The notes beneath the pieces were generated by a model, which ran no database searches, was not told where the DNA came from, and saw only the letters and a list, made by a program, of their open reading frames with translations. A program made the translations under genes and the position numbers. This document shows, in pieces, positions 12,365-29,700 of a stretch of 64,000 nucleotides of DNA. The stretch comes from Tetrahymena elliotti 4EA. Taxonomy: Eukaryota; Ciliophora; Oligohymenophorea; Hymenostomatida; Tetrahymenidae. Position 1 is the first letter of the stretch. Every line of letters begins with the position of its first letter. The stretch covers positions 476,696 through 540,695 of the forward strand of contig JH720325.1 in the NCBI GenBank assembly GCA_000231825.2. The letters are read 5' to 3'.

Positions 12365-14531
12365 TCAGGAATTAGGATAAATTAAAATATTGCCTATCTA
12401 GACAGAATTCAACAAATTTGATTTCTAATTAGTGACTTGTGTTTCTAATTTAAATTATGGTTTATATTTACGATAGTTCTTATTTTTTAGAGGTGATTAG
12501 AAGATGTAATTACTTTATTAATTATTTGTTTATTAACTTTAATTGTGGGAGTATTGTTACTTTAATTATTCTTCCTAATTCTAAATATAAGCATTTATTT
12601 TCTATTAAATTTCTGGAACTTGATGAGATTTATAAATATTGAATAGTAAAGTATCATTTAATGAAATACTATTACTTCTACAATTTACAGAAGCATTAGA
12701 AGCCTTTCTAGAACTGAATTACCTTTTCTGCAATGAACGAGATCTCAAAGTCACTGGGATGTTATACTGCTTAAACGATTTATGGTTTATTTCTTGATTT
12801 GTATTTATTTAAATTTAATAAAATTTTGATGCAGTTTTTTAGGTTTCTAACTAAACTTACTCCTCAAATGAGGTAGTTTTCTGAAGCCTCATTTGATTAT
12901 CAGAATAAGCAGCTCCATTATTTAGTTGTGATTTATTACAATTATTGCTTATAGGTCTATTTATATTTTTTCTCTCTCTATGCTGTTACTCTATTTTGAT
13001 TCTGCTATGAAGTGGGATAATTAATTCATTAACTAATAGGCTGGATAGATCATTTTGATAGGGTATTTAATTCAATTAGCTGTCTTTAGAGTTTTGATTT
13101 CTAATATCAAAATTAGATTAGAAATTGGTTAATTCTGGTTTTGTGCAGTTTGCATTTGTGCTGCAAGCAAAAACTGATTTAGCGCTACTTTTTCTAGTAG
13201 ATACTTAAGTTGTATTTTCACTATCTAGGTTATTGATAAAAATAGTTTATATCTTTGAATAGTCAAAAAGCTAGAAGTCTGAATTCTTTTCCTTTATAAA
13301 AATTTTAATGAATAAAAATGTAATCAAATTATAAATTAAATTGAAGAAATATTTGTTTGATTAAAGGTGTTAATAAGATAAATATCTCTTTTAATTTATT
13401 GGATCTAAGTTAAATAAATTTATTTCAATTTTTTAATACCTTTTCAAAGCAATTGCTCTACTTTTGGTAAATGTTTTTTAGTCTAATTGTTTCAGGTTTT
13501 ATTTAGCAATTAACTATTTGGAATTATTTCTCTTCTTCAACAACTTTGTTTTTTGCTATAGGCTCCTCAACTTATTCTATTCCTTAATTAGTTAATGAAT
13601 GAGATTCTGTTTCTTATCTAGAGCTTCTAGTTGATAAGTTTGTGCAAGTAAGATTTTTCTCAAAAATTTATTCCAAAGATCCCTTTCTGCTTTGAGATAA
13701 ACTTAATTTTTCTTGCTTCTTCCATATTACTCTAAATGTAGATTTAAAATCTTTATTTGGATGGGTTGTTTCTTCAATTTAGTAGAGATCAATATTGTTC
13801 ACTGATAAATTAGCTTATTATCTATGGTCTTGTTACTTACTACTGCAAGTGCTCTATCTAGAACTTTAAGTTTGATAATATGTAGAGCTTTACTCTGTTT
13901 GTATTGAATTATATGCCAAAGGTTATTCAGTGTATAAATTGAATTTCTTGTTTTTTTTTGCTAAATTTTGATCTTCATTTTAATTATCATTACACTTTTA
14001 AATTTTTGTTTACTTAGTATTTTAGCACAAAATGCCTTGAGTATAGCTTGAATCAGTAAGAGTTTAATCATTCTATTGAGTAATATCTAAATATTTTCTT
14101 TCTTCATATTATTTTATTCCTTCACTTACAGTATATCTGCTATGCTTATTTCTTGAGAAATCTTTTTACCTGTTCTGATACTAATTTATTGTATCTTAAG
14201 TTTTCTTCATATTTGTTTCTTACTTTTCATCTAGAGATTCTTTTTTTAAATGAAAAGCCTAAAAATGGTATCTTTACAGATTTTCGCTCAAATGGGAAAG
14301 CTTGCTTTTAGCTTTTATTGGAGATTCAAAGGTTCTTCTATTGCTTTTACTTCTTTCTGATTGATCAGTATAAAATTAAAAAGAAGTTCTTTGAGGAGAG
14401 TCCCATCCTGAAAAGATTGGACTCTTTGCCTTTAAGCAATCATCAATATTATCCTCTTCTTCCTCATCAGAATACATTTCTTATAAAGATTTAATAGCAT
14501 TTGATTCTAAAATAGATTACTTTTATAACAT
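12365..14531 (-). CDS. Disordered Ser/Gln/Asn-rich protein, function unknown
   Basis: ATG at 14531 (MLQKQSILESNAIKSLQEMY), stop TGA at 12365. The frame runs unbroken with the ciliate code from 14531 to about 13444, then continues through an intron ending near 13295 (FEK-KNSDFQLF) and another at about 12765-12868 (SFEE-YNIPVTLRSRS). An acidic patch (SDEEEEDNIDD) near the N-terminus is followed by low-complexity sequence rich in Ser, Gln, Asn and Lys, with scattered SR/RS clusters and few hydrophobic residues. No transmembrane segment, signal peptide or known domain is visible. Roughly 600-650 residues. The clean frame over more than 2 kb, with many in-frame TAA/TAG, supports a real gene. It could be a cytoskeletal or regulatory scaffold, but that is a guess. 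Confidence 0.75.
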
Positions 14532-16087
14532 TTAAATTGCTTAATCTGACTGTTATATAAAAATACTCTTTTTTTTTTTTTTTTTTTTCAAAGCCTAACT
14601 ATGCTGATAAAAATAAACTTGGTTATTGCTATTTAAATTAGCTTATTTCTTTAATTTTTTGATTTGAGATATATTGCAATATGTATTATAGCTTTAATTA
14701 ATTTTTTATACACCAATAATTTTTATATATTTTAAAGAATTATCTTCGAATCTTTAATAATTCAATATAAGGTAGAATACCTCGAATACTGGAGTATAAA
14801 TACTTTAAAAAATGCAAAGAATATATAATAATTTTGGTAACCATAAAATTTGTTTACTATTTGCTTTTAGAAAATCAGAACATTAGAAATCCACACAAAC
14901 CAATATTAAAAGATACATTCTTGTTACATCCAAATGTAAATTAAGTGTAATCAAGGCATCATTCTAAATAAATTAAAAATTTATAATGGCATTTTAGCTT
15001 TTTAAATTCAAATAATTTTATAAATTTCAAACTTACTTGAATGATTTTCTTTTTGAATTATTTTGAAAATAAGCAAGTAATAAAATTTTACCACAATTCA
15101 AAAAACTTATAATAATCTTACTTAAGAAAAAACCAATTATTTTTTATCAATTTTTGATTACAAAACCTACTTTTAACTGGTGGAAGATATATATTCATTT
15201 CACGTTTTGGAAAATTTAAATCACTAACACTTAATTTTCTAATTTAATCCATTTTCAACTACAGAATATATAAAACAAGAGTAAAATAGACCATTTCATT
15301 TCATTTATTCTTTAGATAAAAAGTAAAATGAAATTGATGTGATTTCTTAGTTTAATAAAATATTTTAAATTTTATCAATTCTAAAATTAGGTAACCTAAT
15401 TTTTAGAAAATTTGAATTATTTAATTTTATGAATTTTGAACTTTGTTTAAAAGAACTATTTGAAATCTAAAAAACAAGTGTAAAAAATCCATTTTGTTTA
15501 TTTTATTCAATTGATAAAAAATAAAATTAATATTTGAATGTTTCTTTAAACATAAAAATATTTTTTGAATAACCAACCTTAAAACTAAATTTAATAGAGT
15601 TATTTTTCAAAGATGAAGTTTGAGAAAATAATAAAAAATTTAGACAAAATGCTTTTACCATATTAAATCTTAAATTTAGATGTTTAAATTTTTTTTGGAG
15701 CTTTTGTTTTTAAGCAGAAAAAAGATCTTAATTATTCAATAAATAATATAGAAGATTTCCTTCCACTCCTACTATTGTTTGTTATATATAACAATCCTCC
15801 TATTTTCGATATTGATTAATAATCAAATAGAAAAAAACATTGGCTGAAATAAAATTATTCCAAAATATTTTTAACTGTAAGAAATCAATTAAATGTAGAA
15901 TTTTTTCTGATAAAAATTAATATTAAAATGATTTTTATAGATATAAAAAATGAGGAGAAGAGAATAGATGAATTATTTTTATAGTCTGGATATTTATTTA
16001 CAAAGTTGATAGATAGATTTACTACATTGAATAATTTTAATTGTGATGAGCAAATCTAATATTTGATATGTATTTTATATAATATTT
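14532..16087. other. Intergenic spacer, about 1.55 kb
   Basis: AT-rich, including a run of 20 or more T at about 14570-14588 next to the start of the upstream gene. It contains a degenerate direct repeat (15273-15570, listed separately). I see no convincing exon on either strand. Confidence 0.45.
15273..15570. repeat. Degenerate direct repeat of about 100 bp, two copies
   Basis: The stretch 15273-15370 (aacaagagtaaaatagacca...) and the stretch 15471-15570 (aacaagtgtaaaaaatccat...) keep the same order of short words (AACAAG.GTAAAA, CATTT, TTTATTC, GATAAAAA.TAAAAT, TTTCTT, AAAATATTTT). They look like an old duplication. AT-rich background makes chance similarity possible. Confidence 0.35.
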
Positions 16088-20052
<3,965 letters not shown>

Positions 20053-21388
20053 TTTTCTGAAAGATATATTTCTTCAATTAACCTTTTTTAAATTAATTAA
20101 TTATATTAATTGATTGAGAGATTTGATTTTTTAAGTCGCAGGAAAAGATGTGAAGAAAAAGAGCGCTATTTATTGCTCTATGTGTGACTGAATGGCTATT
20201 GATAACTTGAAATAGACAAAGAAAAATGAATTACTTTGTTAAACCTTTTAGTAGGTAAGTTGTTTGTTTCTTTATTTCTGAAAAATATATCTAAAAGTTT
20301 GTTTGATATTGAAAAAAAATTATTAAAAATGAATATCTTTAAGTTAGTATTTAACTTTTTTGTTTTTGATTCTTAATTAGATTCTTGCTAAATTTTGCAC
20401 TAAATAAATGCATGTGTTATTGTCATTATACTATTTATAATTAATTAATTAATTAAGTCTGTATTTATTTCGCAAAATTATTTTGTTTGTTTGCTTGTTT
20501 GCTTATTATTTAGTTAATTACTCACTTATTCGCTGAAAAAAATTTGATACAAATTATTTATTTTTTAAATTTACGCATTTATCTTCGAATTCACAAGAAT
20601 CTTTTGAAATTTTAGCGCCTAAATTGAATAACTATCAAATTCCCTCTCTTTTAATCCCTACTTTATTAGTATAATATAAATATAATTAACTCATCTATCA
20701 ACACAAAAATTCAAATAGAAATAAATTGAGTTCAATTAATTTTTATTAAAATTTTCAGAAAAAATATTTCTATTTTAGTTAATTATCAATCAATTCATAA
20801 ACTCTGTAATATTTTAAATTCATTTTAAAATTTACTAATATTTATCATCTGTTTACTTTAAATTAATATTCTCTGTCAAAAAAATTCTTGAAACTCTTAA
20901 ACAAGGCATATGGATAAGAAGAAAAATAATTTTATTTTTAAAAATATTTTTGTCAGTTTATGATTGATTTTAAAACAAATAAAAAGAGTAAAATTATTAT
21001 TATTAAATATAATTTTTAAAGCAAAAGAGCCACTCAAATAAAATCATAAATCTAATTTGATAAACAAGAGTTAAAAATGTGCTCATATCTATTATATAGT
21101 AGCAAATAAATATGTTTGATCTATTTCTAAACTTTTAAAAAATGTTTGATAAATCAAGTTTATCCTATCATTAAAATTTAAAGAAAATAATATTAAAATT
21201 TAAAGAAAATAATGCAAGTCATAGTTGATGAAAGATGTAAGTTTTTAAAAGGTTTTATTTATGAAATTAATAATATTTTAAGATTTTTATACAAACTTTT
21301 AAAATTAGAAAAACAGAATTATATTTTATGAGTATATATTATTTTATAGAGTTAGTAATGAACTAATTATTTTATTTGCTTACAATTT
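20053..21388. other. Intergenic spacer, about 1.3 kb
   Basis: Lies upstream of SPT16 and downstream of the next gene's stop. It contains short simple repeats (ttaattaattaattaa near 20435; alternating gtttgttt/gcttgttt near 20485) and a short direct repeat (attaaaatttaaagaaaata) near 21170-21210. No gene seen. Confidence 0.5.
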
Positions 21389-22526
21389 TCATTTTTCTAG
21401 CTCTGATTTAATTTCTTCAAATATTGAGTCTAATTTATCCATTTTCATATGTTGGTTATGTACAACTGTACGACCAAATAGAATTTTCATATCTCTATCT
21501 GTATATATTCTATATTTAATCATTAATTATATAAGGGATTATTTTATATATTCATAATCACTTTCTTTTACTCCTTATGCTTTGGGAATTTCTTCCACAA
21601 AATCAACTTCTATAACACCATTTTATTTCATTTATATTTCCTTTTTATACTGTTCATATTATTCTTTTGTAATAGTCTTAGCTGTTTAAGGTCTCTTGCT
21701 CTTATCAATAACAGGTTTAGGAGGTTCCTTTTTTATAGTAGATTTCAAAAAATTACTATCAGATCTTTAACTTGGCTTTGCTGACGAAGCACGAACAGTA
21801 GATCTAAAATCAGCCTGGTATTAACCTCCTTCAGGTTCTAATTTTTCTTTTTTCTCCTTCTTTGGATAAAGTCTGCTAAGATCGATCTAGGCAGCTATTT
21901 AATTTTATAAAATTAAAATTAAGTTAAATCTTATGAATTCATTCATTCATTCAGTATTATATAAAAAATCCTATCAATTATTATCTGATTAAATGTTTAT
22001 AATAAACTTTCTTACCTGTTTTCTGAGGCTTTAGAATTTATTTTAATAAATAATTATTTGTCTTTGGCTATGCTTCAGAACTTAAAAGGTAAGTTGGATG
22101 TGCTAAGGGGTCATGTGGGTTCTTTTTACGCTCTACCATAGATCCTATCCCTTATATTCTTTGCTTTTAGGCTCTTAAATTAAGTTCATGTTGTTTTTCT
22201 TGAAATTTTTGTGCTTTATTTTTCTTTCCCCAAAATGATTTGAATTTAGTAGTTTCTGGTTCTTTAGAATCTATTTAAGGTTTAGAAGTTCCTACAACTG
22301 CTCTGAATGTCTTATAAACATTTCCATATTCTAATAATTTTTTATATTTCAAGGGAGGTTTATCCTTTTTATTTGCATCAACATGAGGTTTTGGTGGCTT
22401 TTTAGTATCTAATGTTGGCTTAATTTATAAAAGGGCTGTCTGATGGCTAAACATCCTATTGATCATTTATTCTCTTCCACCAACATTATTGGGATCTAGC
22501 TGATCTAATGGGCTAAGTTTTTACAT
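21389..22526 (-). CDS. Conserved-looking soluble protein, possibly ciliary
   Basis: ATG at 22526 (MQKLSPLDQLDPNNVGGRE), TGA at 21389. One intron separates ILKPQKT (about 22022) from a second exon beginning near QIDLSRLYPKKEKKEK (about 21890). The protein is about 340 residues and basic, with Pro-rich N-terminal segments (KPTLDTKKPPKPHV) and a C-terminal helical region (SIFEEIKSELEK). No signal peptide or membrane segment. The style (short Pro/Lys motifs plus a helical C-terminus) is reminiscent of enkurin-type or microtubule-inner axonemal proteins, but I cannot match a family motif and do not assign one. An alternative start is the Met about 60 nt downstream (MINRMFSHQ). Confidence 0.75.
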
Positions 22527-23683
22527 TTAATTCTTTATTTTCTATTTGATATTTATTTTATATTCACTGGAAACTTAAATTTATGCTTATTTATTTACTT
22601 GATTAAAAATACTTGATAAAATTTAAATACTCAAAAACAAATTAGAAAATTTTCAGATTGTTAACTTATAGTATTGATTTATCAATTTTTCACTGAAGAA
22701 TTTGAAAGAGCAATAGCCATATAACTTTGTAAAACTTATATAACAAACAATATATTCGAAAGGAAAATTTGTTTTCAACTTAAATTTTTTTAATTTAAAC
22801 AAAAATCTAATAAATTAAAGAGAAATAATTAAAAAATTAAACAAAGGATAATACTATTAGATTTAATGAAATTTAAGCTGAAAACGTTAAGCTATCCAAA
22901 AAAAGAACAAAAACGACAAATAAATAAAATAATTTATTATTTTTGAAAAAGACCTTAAAAATAATTTAATATTATTGAATCAAAAAATATATCATAATAA
23001 AAAAACTTAAGTTAAATAAAATTGAATCTAAAATAACTAATTATTATAATTAAAATTTAACTTATTTTTTTAATTAATTTGAGAACATTCAATAATAAAA
23101 CTAATATGCTTTAATTTCATTTTAAAATTCAAAGAACAAATACATTTTATCTCTTTAAAATTTTAATAATAATTTGATTGATTTATATCTAATTAATTTT
23201 ACTAATTCAGAATTATTCTTAATAAATGTTTATTTAACTTGAAGAGAAATGAAACAATTCAAAAATTTTGCACTAATCATCAAATAAATAACCAAATTAA
23301 AATAATAAGAAAAATGATTTAATAGTTTTTAAAGTCTAAATGTTAGATTAGATAGAGATTCTTAAATAAATGGAATTTTTCCAGAATATATTTTTTATTT
23401 ATTGAGATAAATCAGAAAGATTCAGTCTAATTTTAGGTATTTAAAAAGCACATAGAGTTTAATGTTGGGCAATTTTATTTTCTATGATCAAAAAATTTGG
23501 AGAATAAAATAATAAAAAAATACATCAAAAGTAATTTTGGTTAATATTTAACAAAATAATTGACTTATTTCTTTATTGTGAAATAGATAAACAATTTTTT
23601 AATAGAAACTAAAAATTAGTTTAATAATTTGAGGAATTAAAATTTAATTATAAATATTAATTAATTAATTGGAAGTTTTTAGG
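22527..23683. other. Intergenic spacer, about 1.15 kb
   Basis: Almost pure A/T with no open frame of coding character on either strand and no recognised RNA. Confidence 0.5.
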
Positions 23684-26520
23684 TCATGTAAATGAGTTGT
23701 TAATTGCTTTTTAGGCTTGAATTTAAAGTCCTTTTATTTCTTCATTTCTGCTATTTACTTTCTTAAGGAATGTTCTATTGCTATTTTTAAATAGTTTAGG
23801 TAGTTTACTCTTATTAGAAAGCTATTGATTTTAATTAGTTGAGCTATTGACATTACTAATTTAAGGTTTAGGAGGTAATACTAATTTATTAGTGCTGTTA
23901 TTTCTGCTTGGCCCATTACCTTAAATGCACATTTATGGATTACTGACTATTTATAAACTTTAAGGGTTGCTAATTTAACCAACTTAATTATTTCCTTAAA
24001 TAATTCTTTTTTATATTGCATTAAAGTAATTTTAAGAGGCGACAGGTTGTTGAGAATAATTTTGAGCAGCTGTTGGAATATTTGTGACATTTAAGTTGTT
24101 CTGCTAAGTAAAGATAACTAAAGTTGATAATCCACCTTATGTTTAAGTAGGTACATACCTTTTATCTAGAGAGCTAGAATTTTAAGACAAAAATTATTAA
24201 GAATTTTAGCTAAGAGATTTTGTACAACTAATTTCATTTTTGTTGGTTTTTTCTGAAAGGTTTTAGTTTATCAAAAACTTTTAATTATAATTATTTCTTG
24301 AAAGAGATTAACTAAATTAAATAGGAGTAAGTGGAATATGATTTGGTTGATAGAAAATATTATTACTATTACCTTATACATTGTAAGGATTTAAATCACT
24401 ATCAATTCCACTTAACCTAGATTAAAAGCTCTTTTTTTCATGTTATATATCACTCAAATGAGGAAAAATTCTTGAATTCATTTCTAAATCCTTTGATTTG
24501 CTATACGAATTCAAAGACATGGAATTAGGTGTGTTATTTACATTAGTTTTCAATTATTAATTACAAATTATGTCTTTTTCCTTCTCTGCTCCACAATTGC
24601 TATTGCTATTATTATTTTTATTCAGTTGAATACTTTTTGAAATTTATTTCAGTGATGAAGGCTATTGATTTTATAACTGTACTCCATTATACAAAGTCGA
24701 ATTATTTGCACTTCCTTAATTTAGTAATAGATTTATATTATTTTGACTAGAAAGAGTATTTTAGTAACTCAAGAAATGATGCTATTAGCTAGAAGCTCCA
24801 TTTATACTTTTTGATCTTCTATTTTCACTTTCTGGATGAATGAAATCAACCTTCTTTTTAATCTAATAGCTACTAAGAATAGGACTAGAGATTTTCTCAG
24901 TATGGTTAGACTAAATTTTAAATAAAAATTTGTTTTAATTAATATTTTTTTAATAATTTTTAAATTTATGAAATAAAACAATAAAATTTTTTAATATTCA
25001 TCCTAACTATAGGATATTAAAAATATTCATAATTAAGAAAATGATATTTTACAATTTAGGAGGGTGGAATTTCTGTCATCGATGTATTGTTAACTACATC
25101 AGGATTTGTATTTAAATTATTTTTATTCTACTATGTATTAGAAACAAAGCTTTTATCATATTTTTCCGTATCAGCAACTCTTATGACTTAATTTTTCTTC
25201 TTTTTTGATATTTCATCAACAACATGTGAGTAGCTTTCTATTCTACTTCGAAGATAAGGTTAATTCATTTGATTTTGAACTCCTTCAATTTCTTAAGTTG
25301 ATGGAGACGTATTTAAATATGTAGTGTTATTTGTTTACTAGCTACAAACAGTTACTCTCTCTTCTTAACCTTTTTCTGGTAGAATATTATGAGAATTATT
25401 TTAATTATTACTACAAATATTTATAGAGTAATCTTCATTAAATTTCATTTTTAGTGATTTTTCATTGCTTGTGACTTTCAGTAGCTGTTAAACATTTTTT
25501 TAGTCTGGATTAAATTACTCTTTAGGTGTTTAGACAATTATACTACCCATAAATTTACTAGGTTACTAATTACTGAATGCATCAACTTTATTTTTAAGCA
25601 CCAAACCTTTCTTTTCTATTTGTTATTTTAGTAAGTTAGAGTTAAGAGGCTTAACATATCCAGTATTATTACTATTTAAATTGTCTGCATTGCTACGATG
25701 TTTTTCAGGAGATTGCAAATCTTCTTAAAGCTTTTTTAAATCCTGAACAATATTCGAGAATCCTTTATTAGCTCCTTCGGGATTAAAAATTTTATCTTTT
25801 TGAAATATATTTTCCTTTTCTATTTCTAAGAAGGATTCTTTCATATTTTGAAGTAAAGTTGCTTTTTTTTCATAATTATTAATGTTATTGCACAAATTTT
25901 GTAGCACATTTTTGAATGGATTGTTGTTGTGTGAAATATTTTAACTTTATGCCTTATCTTTTTTCATCAGATTAGCTCTTTTATTAATAACTACGGCTTT
26001 TTCTTTCAGAATTCTTTAGCTAGTAGGATTAGAATTAATATCTTCATTTGTGTTCCATCCATGGATTCCCCTGAATGTTTCATCTTTTTTTGTTAATAAG
26101 ATTCATTTAAATTGAAATTACAATAGGTTTTAATAAATAATATTCTGATTTTAGATTATTACCTAGCATGTTTTGTGAAAAATCTTCATAGTCATTAAAA
26201 TCTGAAAGCCTTTTTAGAGCACTCAATGCATTTAATTCCTTTAAAGAAGCTTGCTTTAGAAAATTAGGTTGAATATTCTCTTTTTCAGAATAGACTAAGT
26301 CATTTTTGCTTTTGTTGTTTTCATTAAATATTTACTTTGGAATTACTTAGTTGTTTCCATTCTATTATGCATTTTTTGATGTGATAGTCTTTGATCTTCT
26401 CTTAACTGAATCTACCTTTTTTGAAATACTAGGGCGTGAAGTGTTTGTTGAGGATTTCGCAGCTGATGAAGCAGAGTTTTCTCTCTACTGAAGAGATCTA
26501 TTTGACTCAGAGTTTTGCAT
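23684..26520 (-). CDS. Asn/Gln/Ser-rich low-complexity protein, function unknown
   Basis: ATG at 26520 (MQNSESNRSLQQRENSASSA), TGA at 23684 after KGLQIQAQKAINNSF. Introns lie at about 26095-26160 (before DETFRGIHGWNTNED) and about 24925-25060 (before SNHTEKISSPIL). Roughly 850-900 residues. Much of it is Asn, Gln and Ser with little hydrophobic character; a short region near 25725-25910 (NLCNNINNYEKKATLLQNMK) could be helical or coiled coil. A positively charged N-terminal Ser/Lys segment (SISKKVDSVKRRSKTITSK) could be a nuclear-localisation-like cluster, though this is weak. No catalytic motif found. The sustained frame with dozens of TAA/TAG glutamines is the evidence for a gene. Confidence 0.75.
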
Positions 26521-27747
26521 AATAAAAATTTTAATTATGAGAAAAAATAAAGTTTTTAACTTGTATAAATCTATTTATTAATGAGTATCCTTTTTCCTCC
26601 TTATTTATTGAGTGGTTTTTATAAACTTTTATAATCAAATTCAAAATTATTAAAGATAGATAGATAATTAGATTGATAGATAGATATTCTTAATATTTTT
26701 AATTTGAAATGTAAGAGTTGTTAAAAACTGGGTACCAAACTTAATTTGATTGAAATGTAAAATAAAAGAATGAATATAATTTATTTTAAATTCAACTAAT
26801 TTAATTAATTAAAAATTTATAAATGTACTTTTCAAAAGTATTACTTATCATTCACTCACTCACTCACAAATAAGATTCGTTTTCTCCAATAAAAATATTA
26901 GCTGTTTAATTTCAAATGCATAATAAAATCTTAGTTTATTAATTACTATTTATCATTATCCAATCAAACTTGCATCAATACTTTATGAAATAAACACTCA
27001 AAAACAAATTCAAATTCAATTTAGAAAATAACAATTAAAATTACTTTTCAATACAAAAAATAAATATTCAATGTAAAAATATTTTTCATAATATCAAATC
27101 GCAACTTTACAAAAATTTAAATAATAATATTGATTTTAAATTATTTAGAAAATTCATTTCATTTATTTTCAATGAATTATTTAATAATTATATTTTAATA
27201 ATAATTCAATAAAAAATATTTTATTTATTGATTTCTCTTCTCTAAAATTATTCTTACATATTGGTAATAAATCTAAAATTTCTATTTTTTTATTCCAACA
27301 TTAAAATTATTTCTTTTAAGCTTTATTACAAACTGTTTAATTTATCTAAATAGGATCTTCATCTATCTTCATAATTTCTTTTAAATGTTATTGATTTTAT
27401 CTTATATTGCCCATAAGCATCGAAATGATATAGATTTTTTAAAGTCTTCAAATAAATAATTTTGAATTTTTAAAAATTATCTCCTCAATATTTCAAATTA
27501 AAAAATAAAAATTTAAATTAAACTAAATTTATGTTGATTCCAGATTTTGATTTGGTTATTCATTCTACTACTTATAAATATGAAAACAATTTAAACAAAT
27601 ATTATTCATTCTACTACTTATAAATATGAAAACAATTTAAACAAATAAAATAATGATAGTAAAAATAACAAGAAAAACCATTTAATATTAAGATATTTAT
27701 TTCTATTAATATAAAACTCTCTTAGCTTAAAATAAACTTTAAATAAT
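26521..27747. other. Intergenic spacer, about 1.2 kb
   Basis: AT-rich, with a GATA-type tetranucleotide run near 26655-26690, a cattcactcactcactc stretch near 26850, and a 46-bp exact tandem duplication (27556-27647). No exon recognised. Confidence 0.5.
27556..27647. repeat. Exact 46-bp tandem duplication
   Basis: The unit starting ttattcattctactactta at 27556 is repeated without mismatch at 27602. Two head-to-tail copies indicate a recent slippage or duplication event, or an assembly artefact. Confidence 0.85.
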
Positions 27748-29700
27748 TCAATTTTATTTGTTTAAAGTACTTTTAAGCTTTTACAAATTTTGCTATATGA
27801 ATGAATCAAATTGTTCTTTTTCTATTTTATCACTTTAAATTTTTTAATCCATTTAATTTTTTGAGCTCATATTGATTGAATCATCATCGATATATGGATT
27901 AGACTCAAATGGACTGTAACTGAATTCTTAATTGCTACTTAATTATATTGAAGGTTTCTTGTTTTTGTTTGAAGAAGGTTCTTTTTAGTTAGATCTTATT
28001 GATGTAAATTTAGTACTGTTAGAGTTATACTTGTTGCTTGAATTGTATTGGTTCTTTTTAGCTTCACTAAGATTAGTAAAGTCATTTTAAGTTTGTAAAT
28101 TTGAATTAAGATTATTGTTGACTACTTTTTTAGCACTAATATTTTGTGATGAAAAAGAGTTATTGTTGTTTAGATTTTTTTATTATTTATTGGAGCTTGT
28201 AGCAACTTGCATAAAAGCTTTATTGCTTTATTCTCTTAGGGGAGTTGTAGAAGCATTTTCTGAAAAATTAACATTTGATTCATAATTTTCAAAATTGTTA
28301 AACCCTACCTATTTATTGTCAGAAACTGTGAAACTTGTATTTTATTTTTTAGATTTTATTGACACAGGAGATGTGAATTAATTCCAAGTATTTTATTCAT
28401 CTTTAACTTTTTGTAATCTGTAATTTGTTTGTTCGTTTCTCATTTGATTAATTAATGCTGGTGATCTTATGTTTTCATAAATAAGAGGCTAAAATGTAGG
28501 TTAATTATTCAACTCTAATTATTTTTTTTTCAATTAACGCTTATCAATATCAACTTCAAGTCTTTATAAGAAATCTCCATTTTAGTTTTTCTTCTCAAAT
28601 ATTTTAACTGAATTAGGATCTATTTAAGGTCCTACTTAAAGTTTCTTTTTTTCTTCATTTTCTTTTCTTTCCTTTTCAAGGTTAATAGCAATTTAAATCT
28701 AAGCTTTGTTCTACTAAGTTTATCTTTACCACTATAACATGTCTTCATAATATTGTTCATAGCTACGCTATTTATCCTACTTTACTAACTTCATAGAGTT
28801 TGGGTTTAAAAGTGGCTTGAATGAGCAATCTTAAGTTTCCAAATAGCGAACTGCAGCTTAATGCTAAATTTTTTCATATTCCTTTTTCTCTAAAATAATG
28901 TGTGATCTATCTCCAATGCTTGTCTTAAATTAGTCTCCAGTACTTTTTTCAACAATTTATCTTGATTTCTTTGACATCATATTCTTTTTTTGCAAACTGT
29001 TTTCTTCTTGTTGCTTTATCATTCTCTTCTTTTGTAAATTGATTTGTTTTTGCATTTAATAAAACTAAGTTCTTTCTAAAAAGTTTTGGAAAATCTCTTC
29101 CGATTCTTATGATTTCTCCATTTAACTCATAGATTTATAGTGCTCAACCATATCTTGAATTTTCCTCATAATATCTTCTTCGTCTGCATCTTCAAATTGA
29201 TCTGTGTTAGAAGATTGGTTAATCTACAATTACTATCTTTCACTAGAAGAGGTATCTTCGTTTAAATCTGTATCATTTAAATTAGATTTCAGATAATCTT
29301 TAATTGATCTGACTGACTAAATTTTATCCTAAGCTATTTACAAGCTACTTCTTTACTCATTTTTAGCAAACTACCCAGTACTTTAAATATTGCTTTCATT
29401 ATATTAGTTTTCTAATGAAGCTGCATTTAGATAACTTTGTTTTGATTTGTTATTGAAAGTATCATACTAATGTTAAAAATCAATAGCAGTATTTTCATTT
29501 TCCATTTAATTTATATGCTAAATATCTTCTTCTTTTAATTATTGCTAAATTAACTGCATGCAGCTTAGAATATTTTTTGTTTTAATTGTCGCATTTGCAG
29601 ATTAGACTGAAGAATTGTTAAATGGTCCTTAATCGCTATGATAGCTTAAATGATCATCTTGCTAGTAAGTATAATCGCTGCAATCAGTTCCTGTAAACAT
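27748..29700 (-). CDS. Coiled-coil protein with F-x-P-x-x-N-x-x-S motif, possibly cytoskeletal
   Basis: Single uninterrupted ciliate-code frame from ATG 29700 (MFTGTDCSDYTYQQDDHLSY) to TGA 27748 (QQNLQKLKSTLNKQN); 1,953 nt, 650 residues, no intron needed. The N-terminal third is Gln/Asn/Ser-rich. The middle (about 29150-28550) is charged and helical (KQINLQKKRMIKQQEEN, EKERKENEEKKKLQVG), likely coiled coil. Two F-(K/Q)-P-L motifs, CSFKPLLNPNSMKL and NNQPTFQPLIYENI, resemble the C-T-F-x-P-x-I-N-x-x-S elements common in protist ciliary and cytoskeletal proteins (from memory of such proteins, not proof). The C-terminal third is Asn/Ser-rich. Divergent from the next gene at 31355. Confidence 0.8.

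Noticed and set aside
15565..15590. Possible Tetrahymena chromosome-breakage-like sequence (aaccaacctt)
   Set aside because: Only the central AACCAACCT part matches what I remember of the breakage motif; the 3' T-rich part is absent.
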